NCBI RefSeq assembly: GCF_040676675.1 | Contig: NZ_JBFAPK010000001.1 | Span: forward strand, 248,001-312,000 | Direction of reading: 5' to 3' | DNA length: 64,000 nt | Source: JBFAPK01 sp040676675 | GTDB taxonomy: Bacteria > Actinomycetota > Actinomycetes > Mycobacteriales > Micromonosporaceae | Part shown: positions 32,490 through 41,715 of the stretch, piece by piece | Position numbering within the stretch: position 1 is the stretch's first letter | Layout: each line of letters starts with the position of its first letter | The notes under the pieces: model-generated | The model's input: only the letters and a program-made list of their open reading frames with translations | Told to the model about the DNA's origin: nothing | Databases searched by the model: none | Program-made: the position numbers and the translations under genes

Positions 32490-35400
32490 TCAGCCCCGCA
32501 GCAGGTACGCCCGGAGGATCGTCTGCTCCACCTTGCCGCCGAGCGAGTCGGTGGCGGTGGCCCGCAGCGAGACGTGGCCCGCGCCGGCCGGGTGGGTGAC
32601 CGTGGCGGCCCGGTTGTCACCGGTGCCCGTGACCGTGGCCGGCTGCCAGGTCTTGCCGTCGTCGTACGAGACGTCGACCGTCAGCCTCGTGACGGTGGCG
32701 CCGTCGGCGGGGTTGTGGTGCTCGACCCGGACCGGGATGCGGTACGGCTGCCCGGCCGGCGCGCGGTAGGCCTCGTCCAGCGCCGGCGCGAAGTGCACCG
32801 CCATGACGGAGACCGGCAGCGGGGCGGCGACGTGCGCCGAGCGGAAGGTCCACGCGACCGAGACCCGCTGCGTGACCGGCGAGTAGCTGTGCCGGTCGAC
32901 CTCCTGCTCAAGCCGGTAGGTGGCCGCGGCCCTGGGCAGGTCGTTCGTCAGGGAACCGGGGGTGGCGGGGTTCTCGGCCACGAGCTGACCGTCGCGGTAC
33001 AGCCGCAGCCGGCCGCTGTCGGTGCGGTACTTCGGCAGCCCCGACCGCCCGGGTACCGGGTCGACCACGGCGCTGAGGTTCACCTGGAGTTCGTCGTTCG
33101 GGCTCCGGACCACGCCCTGGGGTGAGCGTGGGTTCTGGTGGCCGAAGCCGGGCCCGAAGACCGCCCCGTTCCACTCCTCCTGGTACATCTGACCGGCGCG
33201 GTAGCCGTGGTCCTTGCTGGACACCGCGTTGAGGCTCGGTCCCGAGGGGTACGTGGCGGTCTCCGTGAACACCTGGAACCAGGGGATCTCCGCCGGGGCG
33301 TAGTAGTAGTCGGTCCGTTTCGCCGGCAGCGTCGTCTGGCCGGTGACGTAGACGAACGACGCGCTGCTCCCGGTCGACTGGGCGCCGTCGTTGCCGTAGT
33401 GCCCCTGCGGACCGTTGAAGCGGGTGCGTACCGTGGCGAAATCCTCCGCCCGCAGCCGCGCCGCGAAGCCGTTCGGGACGCCGCCCATGCGCGGCCAGAT
33501 GGCGTTGTAGCTGTACGGACTGTTCAGGAACCGACCGTCCGAACTGCGCCGCAGCCAGCGCGCCGAGACGTCGGACCGGAACCGCTCACCCGGGGCGACC
33601 GCGCCGAGCTGGGCGATGTAGATGTTGTCCGGGCCCCGGTTGAGGTTGCTGACCGAGAGTGTGGTGTCGAGCCCGGAGCCCACGGCCGCGAGCCGGTACC
33701 CGGTGGAGGCCTGGGCGAACTCGGCCGTCGGCTCGGGCACGCCGACCGTTATCGGTTTGCCGGCACGGGCGTCGAGCACGACCTCGGTGTCCCCGGTCAG
33801 GCGCAGCTTCGGCAGCGCGAGCAGGGTCCAGGTCTCCGCGTCGGTTCCCTCGGCCGTAACGATCTGGGCGCCGATCGTGTAGTCGTCCACGGGCAGCCGC
33901 AGCACCTGCCCGCCCGGTTCCCAGGCCGGCGTGCTCACGTCGGTCGACCAGGAGGTGGCCAGTCCGAGGTACGCCTGGGCGGCGGCCCCGTCCCGGTCCA
34001 GCACCCGCAGCTTCAGGTCGTGGTGCTCGGCCTCGCGCATCACCGACAGCAGGGTACGAGCGCTGGCTCCACCGCCGCTGGTTCCGCCGCTGTTCGCGAC
34101 GAGTTGTCCGGCGTACCGGCCGTCCGGCGTCTTCACCCGGGTGTCGACGGTGACCGTCACGGCGGCGGTACCGCCGGCGGGCACGGTGATGCGGCTCGGG
34201 CTGACGGCGAGCATCGACGTCGGCGGGACGACGCCGCCCGGCCCGGTGAGCGTGGCCCTCAGGTCGAGCGTGACCGGCGCCGTCCCGTCGTTGTGGTAGG
34301 TGACCTGCCGGCTGACGGGCTGGTCGTCGCCGTGTGGCCAGGACTGCAGCCCCAGGTCCAGGCTGCCCGTGTCGGGCAGCACGGACCGGCCGAGCAGCGC
34401 GGCGAGGTCGAGCTGGCCGGCGCCCTGTGCGTCGCGGTCGACGTCGGTGAAGGACGTCGCGGTGCTCACCATCGCCGCCTTCAGGCGCGCTCCGGACCAG
34501 TCGGGGCGGCGCTGGGCCAGCAGCGCGGCGGCCCCGGCGACGTGCGGCGTCGCCATCGAGGTACCGCTCATCGCGGTGTACGCCGGGGTCTGCTCGTCGA
34601 CCGGCGGCACCGGCGCGGTCGACGAGCGGGCCGCGACGATGTCGACCCCCGGCGCCACGATCTCCGGTTTGCTGGCGCCGTCGTCGACGCGGGGGCCCCG
34701 GCTGGAGAAGGCGGCGACGTTCTCGTACCGGGTGCTGGCACCGACCGCGAGCGCCGCGTCGGCGGTCGCGGGCGACGAGACGCTGCCCGGACCGGCGGCA
34801 CCGTCGTTGCCGGCCGCGACCACGAAGAGGGTGCCGTATCGGGTGCTGAGCTGGTTGACGGCCTCTTCGATCAGGTCGGTGCCGGGGGTGTCGGGCGCGC
34901 CGAGGCTCATGTTGACGACGTCGGCGCCCTGTTCGGCGGCCCACTGCATGCCGGCGAGGATCGCCGAGTCGCTGCAGCCGCGGTCCTCGCAGACCTTGCC
35001 GACGAGCAGCGAGGCGTCCGGCGCGACCCCCTGGTACCGGCCGCCCGAGGCGGCGCCGCTGCCCGCGATCGTGGACGCCACGTGGGTACCGTGGCCGATC
35101 ACGTCGCCCGCCTCGGGTACCTCGGTGAAGTTGTGGTTCGCGACGATCCGCCCGGCGAAGTCGGGGTGGCCGGCGTCGATGCCCGTGTCGAGCACCGCCA
35201 CCTTCACCCCCTTGCCGGTGAAGCCGGCCCGCCACATCGCGGGGGCGCCGATCTGGGCGGTACTGCGGTCGAGGCTGACCTGTCGCTTCCCGTCCAGCCA
35301 CACCGAGCGGATTCCCCCGGCGAAGGTCGGCGAGGTACGTCCCTTGGTCAGCGCCGACCACCAGCGGCCGGCGTCCTTCTTGGTCGCCTGTACGGCGACG

Positions 35401-35912
35401 GCGCCGACCGCGGGCACCTCGCCGGTGACGTCGACCCGCTGGGCGGCCGCCCAGGCCCGGGTCCGGGCGGTACCGGACGACGGCTCGGCGCGGACGATCA
35501 GCGGAAGGCGCTGGCTCCGCGCGTCGTCGTAGCCGAGTGCCGTCAGGGTGGTGAGGTCGAACAGCCGCCGGTCCAGCCGGCCGGCCGCGATCAGGCCGGC
35601 CGCGTCGCTCGGGATCACGTACCGGTGGCCGTCGTGTTCCTGAGTCAGGAACGTGACGCGCTCCCGGCCGGCGCCCGGCCGCACGTTCATCTTCTCGGCG
35701 GAGAGCAGCTCCACCACGTCGCCGGTCAGCAGGGTCACGGTGGCGCCGGCACCGGCATCGGGACCGGTGCGGCCGGCCGGGGACGGGCCCGCCGCCGTGC
35801 CCGGTTTGCCGGCCGGGGACGGGTCCGCCGCCCCGGCCGCTCCGGCGGCCGGGGAAAGACCGGCCAGCATGGTGAGGCCGACGGTGGCCGCCAGCCATCG
35901 GGTGTAACGCAT
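32490..35912 (-). CDS. Secreted S8 (subtilisin family) serine protease
   Basis: 1140 residues. Signal peptide 1-28, an Ala/Gly/Pro segment, a propeptide-like region (about 58-200, TVTLLTGDVVELLSAEK), then the catalytic domain. Triad: D242 (AVLDTGIDAGH), H274 (GHGTHVAST) and S452 (SGTSMATPHVAG), with oxyanion Asn in VVAAGNDGAAG. The long C-terminal half (about 500-1140) is beta-rich with no TM segment or sorting motif, as in large actinobacterial subtilases. ATG 35912 gives the signal peptide. The start lies 35 bp after the end of the ECF/CU044_5270 pair on the same strand. Confidence 0.92.
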   Translation of the reverse strand: MRYTRWLAATVGLTMLAGLSPAAGAAGAADPSPAGKPGTAAGPSPAGRTGPDAGAGATVTLLTGDVVELLSAEKMNVRPGAGRERVTFLTQEHDGHRYVIPSDAAGLIAAGRLDRRLFDLTTLTALGYDDARSQRLPLIVRAEPSSGTARTRAWAAAQRVDVTGEVPAVGAVAVQATKKDAGRWWSALTKGRTSPTFAGGIRSVWLDGKRQVSLDRSTAQIGAPAMWRAGFTGKGVKVAVLDTGIDAGHPDFAGRIVANHNFTEVPEAGDVIGHGTHVASTIAGSGAASGGRYQGVAPDASLLVGKVCEDRGCSDSAILAGMQWAAEQGADVVNMSLGAPDTPGTDLIEEAVNQLSTRYGTLFVVAAGNDGAAGPGSVSSPATADAALAVGASTRYENVAAFSSRGPRVDDGASKPEIVAPGVDIVAARSSTAPVPPVDEQTPAYTAMSGTSMATPHVAGAAALLAQRRPDWSGARLKAAMVSTATSFTDVDRDAQGAGQLDLAALLGRSVLPDTGSLDLGLQSWPHGDDQPVSRQVTYHNDGTAPVTLDLRATLTGPGGVVPPTSMLAVSPSRITVPAGGTAAVTVTVDTRVKTPDGRYAGQLVANSGGTSGGGASARTLLSVMREAEHHDLKLRVLDRDGAAAQAYLGLATSWSTDVSTPAWEPGGQVLRLPVDDYTIGAQIVTAEGTDAETWTLLALPKLRLTGDTEVVLDARAGKPITVGVPEPTAEFAQASTGYRLAAVGSGLDTTLSVSNLNRGPDNIYIAQLGAVAPGERFRSDVSARWLRRSSDGRFLNSPYSYNAIWPRMGGVPNGFAARLRAEDFATVRTRFNGPQGHYGNDGAQSTGSSASFVYVTGQTTLPAKRTDYYYAPAEIPWFQVFTETATYPSGPSLNAVSSKDHGYRAGQMYQEEWNGAVFGPGFGHQNPRSPQGVVRSPNDELQVNLSAVVDPVPGRSGLPKYRTDSGRLRLYRDGQLVAENPATPGSLTNDLPRAAATYRLEQEVDRHSYSPVTQRVSVAWTFRSAHVAAPLPVSVMAVHFAPALDEAYRAPAGQPYRIPVRVEHHNPADGATVTRLTVDVSYDDGKTWQPATVTGTGDNRAATVTHPAGAGHVSLRATATDSLGGKVEQTILRAYLLRG

Positions 35913-35947
35913 CAGGCTTCCTCGGGTACTCGGAGTGGATCGGTCGG

Positions 35948-37072
35948 TCAGGGCAGGGTCGGGATCTGCGGCGTCGCGTCCGACCACTCGGCGACGAGCA
36001 CCACCGTGTTGTCCCACTTGATCGGCTTGCCGTCGGCGCGCTTGCCCGAACTCCGTTCGCGGGCCAGCATCGTGTGCGCGTCCGGGTCGATGATCATCTG
36101 AGTCTTCGGGCTGTGCACCCCCGCGTCGAGTCCGACGCAGCGTCCCGGCCGCCCGTTGGCGTCCTTCACCTCACCGCAGTCGCGCAGGCCCTCGATTCCG
36201 GCCAGCGCGCGGTATGCCGCCGCCCGTACCGCCGCCGGGGCCGGTACGTCGACCAGCAGTTGGGTGAGGACGTCGAAGGCGACGGGGGCGTTGTCCGGGC
36301 TGTCCGGCGCGATCCCCATCCCGCGCTGCAACCGCTCGTCGACCCAGCGCCGCAGTCCGGCCGGGTCGGTCGGCAGAGCCCGTACGCCGGCCACGTCCAG
36401 TCCGCCGAGGTCACCGAGGTACGTGGCTCCCGTGGCCTGCGCGCGGGTGAGCGTGCCCGCGTCGGGAGCCGTCGTCAGGATCACGTCCTTCCGGTCCGGG
36501 CTGTCGGCCGGTCCGACATTCCACCGCGTCGGCGACCCCGCCGCCCGCCAGGCCCGCTCGTCCGCCTCGGTGGCGGGACGCACGCCCAGGCTCCGGTAAC
36601 CGAACCAGCCCCGCTCGCCGGGGTTGCGCGGTTCCCACTTCTCCAGGAGCTGCCGTTCGGCCAGGTCGTAGCCGTTGGCGCCGGTACCGATCCGGACGGT
36701 GCGGACCGTCACGAGCTGCTTGACCCGCCAGTACCGGCCGGTGTCCGGCGTCCGCTCCGCCTGGGTCGCCGCCGCCAGGAGCAGCTGCGGCGCGGACGGC
36801 GACGCGCCGGGTCCGGCCGCCGCCGGCGGGGGCGTCCGGGGTGCCGGTGCCGGGGTGGTTCCCGGCAGCGCCACGGCCACCGCGGCGGCCGCCGCGAGCA
36901 CCGCCGTTCCGGCGATCGACCAGCCCAGCAGCGGCCGGCGGGCGGGTGACACCACCGACGCCGACACCGGAAGCTCCCGGGTCAGCGACTCCAGTGTCTG
37001 CCGGCCCGCGGGACTCGCCGCCCAACCGGGAAGCTGTGGCCGGGAGCGGCGCAGCATGTCGTCAGTGTTCAT
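35948..37072 (-). CDS. CU044_5270 family membrane protein
   Basis: 374 residues. Short cytoplasmic N-terminus, one membrane segment (LLGWSIAGTAVLAAAAAVAVALPG, about 48-71), then a large outside domain (QLLLAAATQAERTPDTGRYWRVKQLVTVRTVR) matching the CU044_5270 family. Such genes almost always follow an ECF sigma gene, as here (50 bp), and may act as its anti-sigma or sensor; that role is inferred. AGGAACC precedes the ATG at 37072. Confidence 0.85.
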   Translation of the reverse strand: MNTDDMLRRSRPQLPGWAASPAGRQTLESLTRELPVSASVVSPARRPLLGWSIAGTAVLAAAAAVAVALPGTTPAPAPRTPPPAAAGPGASPSAPQLLLAAATQAERTPDTGRYWRVKQLVTVRTVRIGTGANGYDLAERQLLEKWEPRNPGERGWFGYRSLGVRPATEADERAWRAAGSPTRWNVGPADSPDRKDVILTTAPDAGTLTRAQATGATYLGDLGGLDVAGVRALPTDPAGLRRWVDERLQRGMGIAPDSPDNAPVAFDVLTQLLVDVPAPAAVRAAAYRALAGIEGLRDCGEVKDANGRPGRCVGLDAGVHSPKTQMIIDPDAHTMLARERSSGKRADGKPIKWDNTVVLVAEWSDATPQIPTLP

Positions 37073-37122
37073 CAGGGTTCCTTCCTGGGATGTCCAATGT
37101 GGGTGGGGGCCGACGTGGCGCT

Positions 37123-37659
37123 TCACAGCGCGGCGGGCGTCGGCCGTGGCGCGTGCCGGGGCGAGGGGGACCGCTCGAACGCCTGCCGGAAACGCGCCCG
37201 GGCGCGGTGCAGCCGTACGGCGTAGGTGGCCCTGGAGATGGCGAGCGCGCGGGCCGCGTCGCCCGGCGGCAGGTCGAACCAGAAGGCCATGACCAGCACC
37301 TCCCGGTCGCTCTCCCGGAGCGACTCCAGCGTGCGGCGTACCTCGTCCCGCCGCGCGACCTCCTCGGCCATCCGGTCCTCCGGCAGCTCCGGGTCGCCGT
37401 ACGCGGCGAGGCGCTCGCCCAGCAGCGCCGTGGCGACGCCCTTCCGCAGGCGGGCGAGGACGACCGTGCGGGCCACCCCGAAGAGCCAGCCGCGTTCCTG
37501 ACCCACGCGTACGCGGTCGAGCGACCGCCAGGCCGTCAGGAAGACCTCGCCCACAATGTCGGCGGCGTCGTGGCGACCGACTCGCCAGGCCGCGTACGCG
37601 TGAATGTCGTCGGCATGCCGACGGAAGAGTTCGCTCAAGCGTTCTTTCCGTTCCTGCAT
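37123..37659 (-). CDS. ECF RNA polymerase sigma factor
   Basis: 178 residues. Region 2 is RLSELFRRHADDIHAYAAWRVGRHDAADIVGEVFLTAWRSLDRV and region 4 is RRTLESLRESDREVLVMAFWFDLPPGDAARALAISRATYAVRLHRARARFRQA. Linker and tail are short. Paired with the CU044_5270 membrane protein downstream, so it probably answers an envelope signal. No target promoter was recognised; one would expect it in front of its own gene in 37660-37890. Confidence 0.92.
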   Translation of the reverse strand: MQERKERLSELFRRHADDIHAYAAWRVGRHDAADIVGEVFLTAWRSLDRVRVGQERGWLFGVARTVVLARLRKGVATALLGERLAAYGDPELPEDRMAEEVARRDEVRRTLESLRESDREVLVMAFWFDLPPGDAARALAISRATYAVRLHRARARFRQAFERSPSPRHAPRPTPAAL

Positions 37660-37891
37660 CGCACCTCCGTAGTCCGGGCCGTCACACGTACTTGTCGGCT
37701 CGGACCCGATCGATTACCAGGAACGAGAAAAGAGCTGAGCGGCCGGTGTCAGCGCTGGTTGCCGCCGGCACGGTGCCGCGCCGGTGACCCGTGATTCGTA
37801 CGCGAGGGCTGGCGCGGTGTCGACGGTCGCGGCCGGACCCGGCGCAGCCCGGCGTACCGCACCCAGATGGTCCGCCTGCCGGGCGGCCGTT

Positions 37892-37952
37892 GATCGTTAG
37901 TTCCGTTCCGGTGCCATCGGAGCCCGAAGGCACCGGTTCACAGCTAACAATC
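37892..37952. repeat. 24-nt imperfect palindrome in intergenic region
   Basis: Left arm begins GATCGTTAG and ends CCGGTGCC (37892-37915); right arm begins GGCACCGG and ends CTAACAATC (37929-37952). About six mismatches; loop of 13. Open frames on both strands across it encode mirror-like peptides and are not genes. Confidence 0.7.
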
Positions 37953-37978
37953 ATGGGGCGCACTCGGCTGGCGGGCGG

Positions 37979-38014
37979 CGGAGCCCGAGCTTGGAGAGTG
38001 GCCGCACCGGCTGG
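37979..38014 (-). pseudogene. Deletion remnant of a LuxR-type response regulator 3' end
   Basis: 37993-38014 is identical over 22 bases to 39781-39802, which codes for QPVRPLSE of the response regulator. The adjoining 37979-37994 matches 39650-39665 (CGGAGGCCGAGCTTGG, 15 of 16), which codes for TKLGLR further on. The two blocks are joined directly at a shared GG, so about 115 bp is missing. It reads as the relic of a second regulator copy or a rearranged fragment. The remaining 38015-38096 shows no gene. Confidence 0.55.
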
Positions 38015-38096
38015 CTCTGTAGCAGAGGCGCCGCTACGGCGGCGTTAACGGTTGCGTTCACGCCCCCGCAACGGCACGACCGCGATCGTGGGCGGC

Positions 38097-39521
38097 ATGA
38101 AGAACAAGCTACGGATCGCGGCCGGCACGGCGACGGCGGCCGCGCTCGTTGGCTACGCCGCGACGCTCGTGGTCTCCCCGTCCAGTACCGCTGAAGCGTC
38201 CAGCCGCCCACCGGTCTGCGCCGCCCCCACCGGACCGATCGGGCAGCCGGCCACCTCGCAGCCGACCCTGTCGAAGCCGACCACGATCACCACCATCGAG
38301 CAGGCGTACTACTGCATCTTCGACCATTACTACAGCGGTTCGGTACTGGACGACCGCACCCTGCTGGTGCCGGCCTTCGCCGCGCTCACCCAGGAGTTGC
38401 AACGCCGCAGACTGGATCAGTCGCAGGCTACGGTGCCAGCTTTGACCGGTAGAAGGGACGCCGACTGGGCCGAGTTCAGTCGTGCTTACCAGAAGATCGG
38501 CGCGAAGCTGCCGGAGGACTCCGCACTGCGGCAGGCTGTCGCGGAAGCGACGTTGCGAGGCATGGTGGCCGCTCTCGGCGACAACCACGCCAACTGGAAC
38601 CGCCTGCCCCAGCAGCGAAGCCTGCTCGGCCTGAAGTTCTCCGGTCTGCGTCCCGATGGCATCGACCCGGCCATCACCGCGCCGATCTTCGTCACCGCGG
38701 TCGCCCCGGGCAGCGGCGCGGAGAGCGCCGGGATCAAGCCGGGCGACGAGGTGGCCACGGTCAACGGGGTACCGCTGATCCTCAACGGGATGGTGACCGG
38801 CGGTGTCGTTGATTGGCTCACGACGCCGACACCGGGGCGCCCGCTGCAGTTCACATTGCGACGCCCAGTCACCGGTGAGACCTTCACCATGACGGTGACA
38901 CCGGCCGCGTTTTCGCAACAACAACCGAAGGCCGAGGCGGAGCTGCTGCCCGGCGACATCGCCTACGTCACGATTCCCGGCTTCTTTCCCGGGGTTGCCG
39001 ACCAGGCGCTCAATGCGATCGCGGACCTGCGCAGGAACACGACCCTGCGCGGGATCATCCTCGATCTGCGGGGCAACGGCGGCGGTTCCGGGTCGGAGCT
39101 CGGAAGGCTACTGGGCGCCTTCGTCCACGGCAAGACCACGAGTTACTGGTGCGACGTGCGCGATCGTTGCACCGCCAACCACCCCGACGACACGGTACCG
39201 CTGCTGAACCTCCCCCTGGTCGCGCTGACCGATCGCAACTGCGCCTCGGCCTGCGACTCGTTCGCCAGCACGGTCAAAGATCTCCACCTCGGCACCCTGG
39301 TCGGTACCCGCACCGCGGGCCTGGTTTCCGGCCCGACCCTGCCGTACCGGTTGGACGACAACAGCGAGCTGACCCTGCCCAGTCTCCGCGAGATCGGCGC
39401 GAACCGAGAAATCATCAACACCATCGGCGTCGCCCCTGACCATCTGGCGCCGATGACCGCCGCGGATCTGTCCGCCGGGCGGGATCCGGGTGTGGCGAAG
39501 GCCCTGACCCTGCTGGGATAG
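38097..39521 (+). CDS. Secreted S41 family (C-terminal processing) peptidase
   Basis: 474 residues. Signal peptide about 1-35 (RIAAGTATAAALVGYAATLVV). PDZ domain at about 185-270 (FVTAVAPGSGAESAGIKPGDEVATVNGVPL), then the tail-specific protease domain with ILDLRGNGGGSGSELG and the nucleophile region DRNCASACDSFAS, where Ser of SACDS is the likely nucleophile. The usual catalytic Lys is not obvious, so a tricorn-like triad member or inactivity is possible. ATG 38097. Not in an operon; converges on the two-component genes. Confidence 0.85.
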   Translation: MKNKLRIAAGTATAAALVGYAATLVVSPSSTAEASSRPPVCAAPTGPIGQPATSQPTLSKPTTITTIEQAYYCIFDHYYSGSVLDDRTLLVPAFAALTQELQRRRLDQSQATVPALTGRRDADWAEFSRAYQKIGAKLPEDSALRQAVAEATLRGMVAALGDNHANWNRLPQQRSLLGLKFSGLRPDGIDPAITAPIFVTAVAPGSGAESAGIKPGDEVATVNGVPLILNGMVTGGVVDWLTTPTPGRPLQFTLRRPVTGETFTMTVTPAAFSQQQPKAEAELLPGDIAYVTIPGFFPGVADQALNAIADLRRNTTLRGIILDLRGNGGGSGSELGRLLGAFVHGKTTSYWCDVRDRCTANHPDDTVPLLNLPLVALTDRNCASACDSFASTVKDLHLGTLVGTRTAGLVSGPTLPYRLDDNSELTLPSLREIGANREIINTIGVAPDHLAPMTAADLSAGRDPGVAKALTLLG

Positions 39522-39591
39522 GCGTCGGCAGGCCCGACTACATCCGGAGGCAGGTTCAGCGGCTGCGGTTGGCACGACCGGACCTCTACTT

Positions 39592-40257
39592 CTACCCACC
39601 TCGGACGACGCCGTTCTCCCAGGCCCAGGCGGCGATCTCGACGCGGTTGCGGAGGCCGAGCTTGGTCTGGATGCCGGAGACGTGACTCTTCACGGTGCTG
39701 AGCGAGATGAACAGCTCGGCGCCGATCTCCTGGTTCGTACGCCCCGTGGCGATCGCCCGCACCACCTCCAACTCCCGTTCGGAGAGTGGCCGCACCGGCT
39801 GGCGCCGCGATCCTCGGGTGGGCGCCCCGCCGGCCGTCACGTGGCGCAGCAGTCGCAGCGTGACGGCCGGCGAGATCAGCGCGTCGCCGACGCTGGCGGC
39901 CCGTACCGCCTCGACGAGCAGCGCGGGGCCGGCGTCCTTGAGGACGAAGCCGACGGCCCCGCCGCGCAGCGCGCCGTAGACGTACTCGTCGAGGTCGAAG
40001 GTGGTGACCACGACGACCCGGAGCGGGTGGACGACGCCGGGGCCGGCCAGCGCGCGGGTGACCTCGATGCCGTCGAGGCGGGGCATGCGGATGTCGACGA
40101 GGCAGACGTCGGGGCGGAGCCGCCGGGCCAGCTCGACCGCCTCGACGCCGTCGGTGGCCTCGGCGACCACGCCGATGTCGGGCTGGTTTTCGAGGATGAG
40201 CCGCAGGCCGCTCCGTACCATCGCCTGGTCGTCGGCGAGCAGCACGTTGATCGTCAT
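39592..40257 (-). CDS. NarL/LuxR family response regulator
   Basis: 221 residues. Receiver domain with acidic pair DD (LLADDQAMVRSGL), phosphoacceptor Asp in CLVDIRMPRLDG, switch Thr in VVVTTFD and Lys in VLKDAG. C-terminal LuxR HTH LSERELEVVRAIATGRTNQEIGAELFISLSTVKSHVSGIQTKLGLRNRVE. The start overlaps the kinase stop (ATGA), so the two are coupled. Confidence 0.94.
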   Translation of the reverse strand: MTINVLLADDQAMVRSGLRLILENQPDIGVVAEATDGVEAVELARRLRPDVCLVDIRMPRLDGIEVTRALAGPGVVHPLRVVVVTTFDLDEYVYGALRGGAVGFVLKDAGPALLVEAVRAASVGDALISPAVTLRLLRHVTAGGAPTRGSRRQPVRPLSERELEVVRAIATGRTNQEIGAELFISLSTVKSHVSGIQTKLGLRNRVEIAAWAWENGVVRGG

Positions 40258-41597
40258 CGGGCCTCCCGGGCGGGTACGGGCAGCGTGGCCCGTACGCACC
40301 AGCCGGCGCCGGCCCTCGGTCCGGCGCGGAGCGTACCGCCGAGGGCCTCGACGCGTTCCCGCATCCCGACGAGGCCGTACCCGCCGAGGTGGTCGGCCCG
40401 GGCCCGGACCGGCGGGCCGTCGTCGGCCACCTCGACCGTGAGGGCCGAGCCTTCCCGCGTGACGTCGACCGTGACCGCGCGGGCCTGCGGGGCGTGGCGG
40501 GCGACGTTGGTCAGCGATTCCTGGACGACCCGGTACACGGTGTTGGTCACCTCGGGGGGCCACTCCGGTTCGTCGTCAGGCATGCGGAGCCGCACGCTGG
40601 GCCCGCCGTGCGGCCCGCCGCGCAGCCTGCCGTGGGGTCTGTCGTGGGGGTCGTCGTGGGGTCTGCCGTGATGGGCGGCGAAGCGTTCGACCAGCTCGCC
40701 GATCCGCTCCGGGGCGGCGGTGGCCGGCGGCGCGTCGTCGGCGTCGCGCAGCAGGCTGACGACGCGCCGCATCGCGGCCAGCGCGTCGGAGCCGGCCCGC
40801 TCGATGCCGACGAGCACGTCGATCCCGGACGGCACGTCGGGCGCGCTGTTCCCGGGCGGCACGTCGGGAACGCCGCTGCCGGGCGGCACGTCGGGCGCGC
40901 TGTTCCCGGGCGGCACGTCGGGCGCGCCGTTCTCGGGCGGCACGTCGCCGCCGGCAGGCACGTCGTCCCAGGAACGCCCGCCGGCGGCGAGCTGCGCGGC
41001 CTGGGCCTGGAGCACGATGCCGGTGATGTGGTGGGCGACCACGTCGTGCAGCTCGCGGGCGAGGTTGAGGCGCTCGTCCCGGCGTACCCGTTCGGCGACG
41101 GCCCGCCGCCGGGCGTCGAGCAGCCGCAGCCCCAGCCCGGCCGCGAGCGCCGCGAGCCACGCGGCCGCGTTCCAGGACGTCACGGCCCGGCTGCCGCCGT
41201 CGACGGGAAAGGCGAGCCAGGTACCGGCGACCACCGCGAGCCCGCCGCCCGCGATGCCGCTCGCCCACGGTACGGGGAGCGCCCGGACCGCCGAGCCGAC
41301 GAGGACCGAGAGGTTGAGGGCCATGGCGGGGCTCGGCTCGGCGGGGAGCGCGGCGGTGCCGGCGACCAGGACGGCGACCGCCGCGAGGGCGAGGCCGGCG
41401 AGCGCCGCGCCGGACCGGTGGCGGCGACGCAGCAGCGCCGCCGCGCACGTCGCCGCTCCGGCGGCGCAGTCGAACGGCCAGTAGCCGGCGCCCCAGCTCT
41501 GCGCGATCGCGACCGCCTGAAGCGCGAGCGCCGCGCCGGTGAGCCCGGCGAGCCCGAGGTCGCCCAAGCGGCGGCCCAGCCAATCCCGAGGATCCAT
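40254..41597 (-). CDS. NarL-type sensor histidine kinase with internal tandem repeats
   Basis: 447 residues. Four to six membrane helices fill residues 15-160. The phosphoacceptor helix reads NLARELHDVVAHHITGIV with H184, and the HATPase domain has the N-box NTVYRVVQESLTNVARHA and G-box GGYGLVGMRERVEALGG. Unusually, residues 212-260 between the two dimerisation helices are a 9-residue repeat (APDVPPGNS type), and 309-330 is His/Pro/Gly-rich. Both would sit in loops near the kinase core. ATG 41597; upstream frame is not coding. Confidence 0.9.
   Translation of the reverse strand: MDPRDWLGRRLGDLGLAGLTGAALALQAVAIAQSWGAGYWPFDCAAGAATCAAALLRRRHRSGAALAGLALAAVAVLVAGTAALPAEPSPAMALNLSVLVGSAVRALPVPWASGIAGGGLAVVAGTWLAFPVDGGSRAVTSWNAAAWLAALAAGLGLRLLDARRRAVAERVRRDERLNLARELHDVVAHHITGIVLQAQAAQLAAGGRSWDDVPAGGDVPPENGAPDVPPGNSAPDVPPGSGVPDVPPGNSAPDVPSGIDVLVGIERAGSDALAAMRRVVSLLRDADDAPPATAAPERIGELVERFAAHHGRPHDDPHDRPHGRLRGGPHGGPSVRLRMPDDEPEWPPEVTNTVYRVVQESLTNVARHAPQARAVTVDVTREGSALTVEVADDGPPVRARADHLGGYGLVGMRERVEALGGTLRAGPRAGAGWCVRATLPVPAREAR
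40818..40964 (-). repeat. 27-bp tandem repeat inside the kinase gene
   Basis: About five in-frame copies of a 27-bp unit (core GGGCGGCACGTCGGGCGCG on the plus strand), each coding for a nine-residue A-P-D-V-P-P-G-x-S unit. Copy number could vary without frame loss. Confidence 0.9.
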
Positions 41598-41715
41598 CCC
41601 GCCGAGGCTACGAAATCCGCGTCCGCGCCGAACCGGCCGAAAGTACGGTCGACGGCCGCGCGTACCGTGCTTCGGCCCGATGCCGGCGGCGTCCCGGCTC
41701 CACAGGATGGGCCGC

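Noticed and set aside
37682..38048. Overlapping small frames on both strands with similar peptide text (IVSCEPVPSGS / LIVSSVPVPSEPE)
   Set aside because: The likeness comes from the palindrome at 37892-37952, not from coding.
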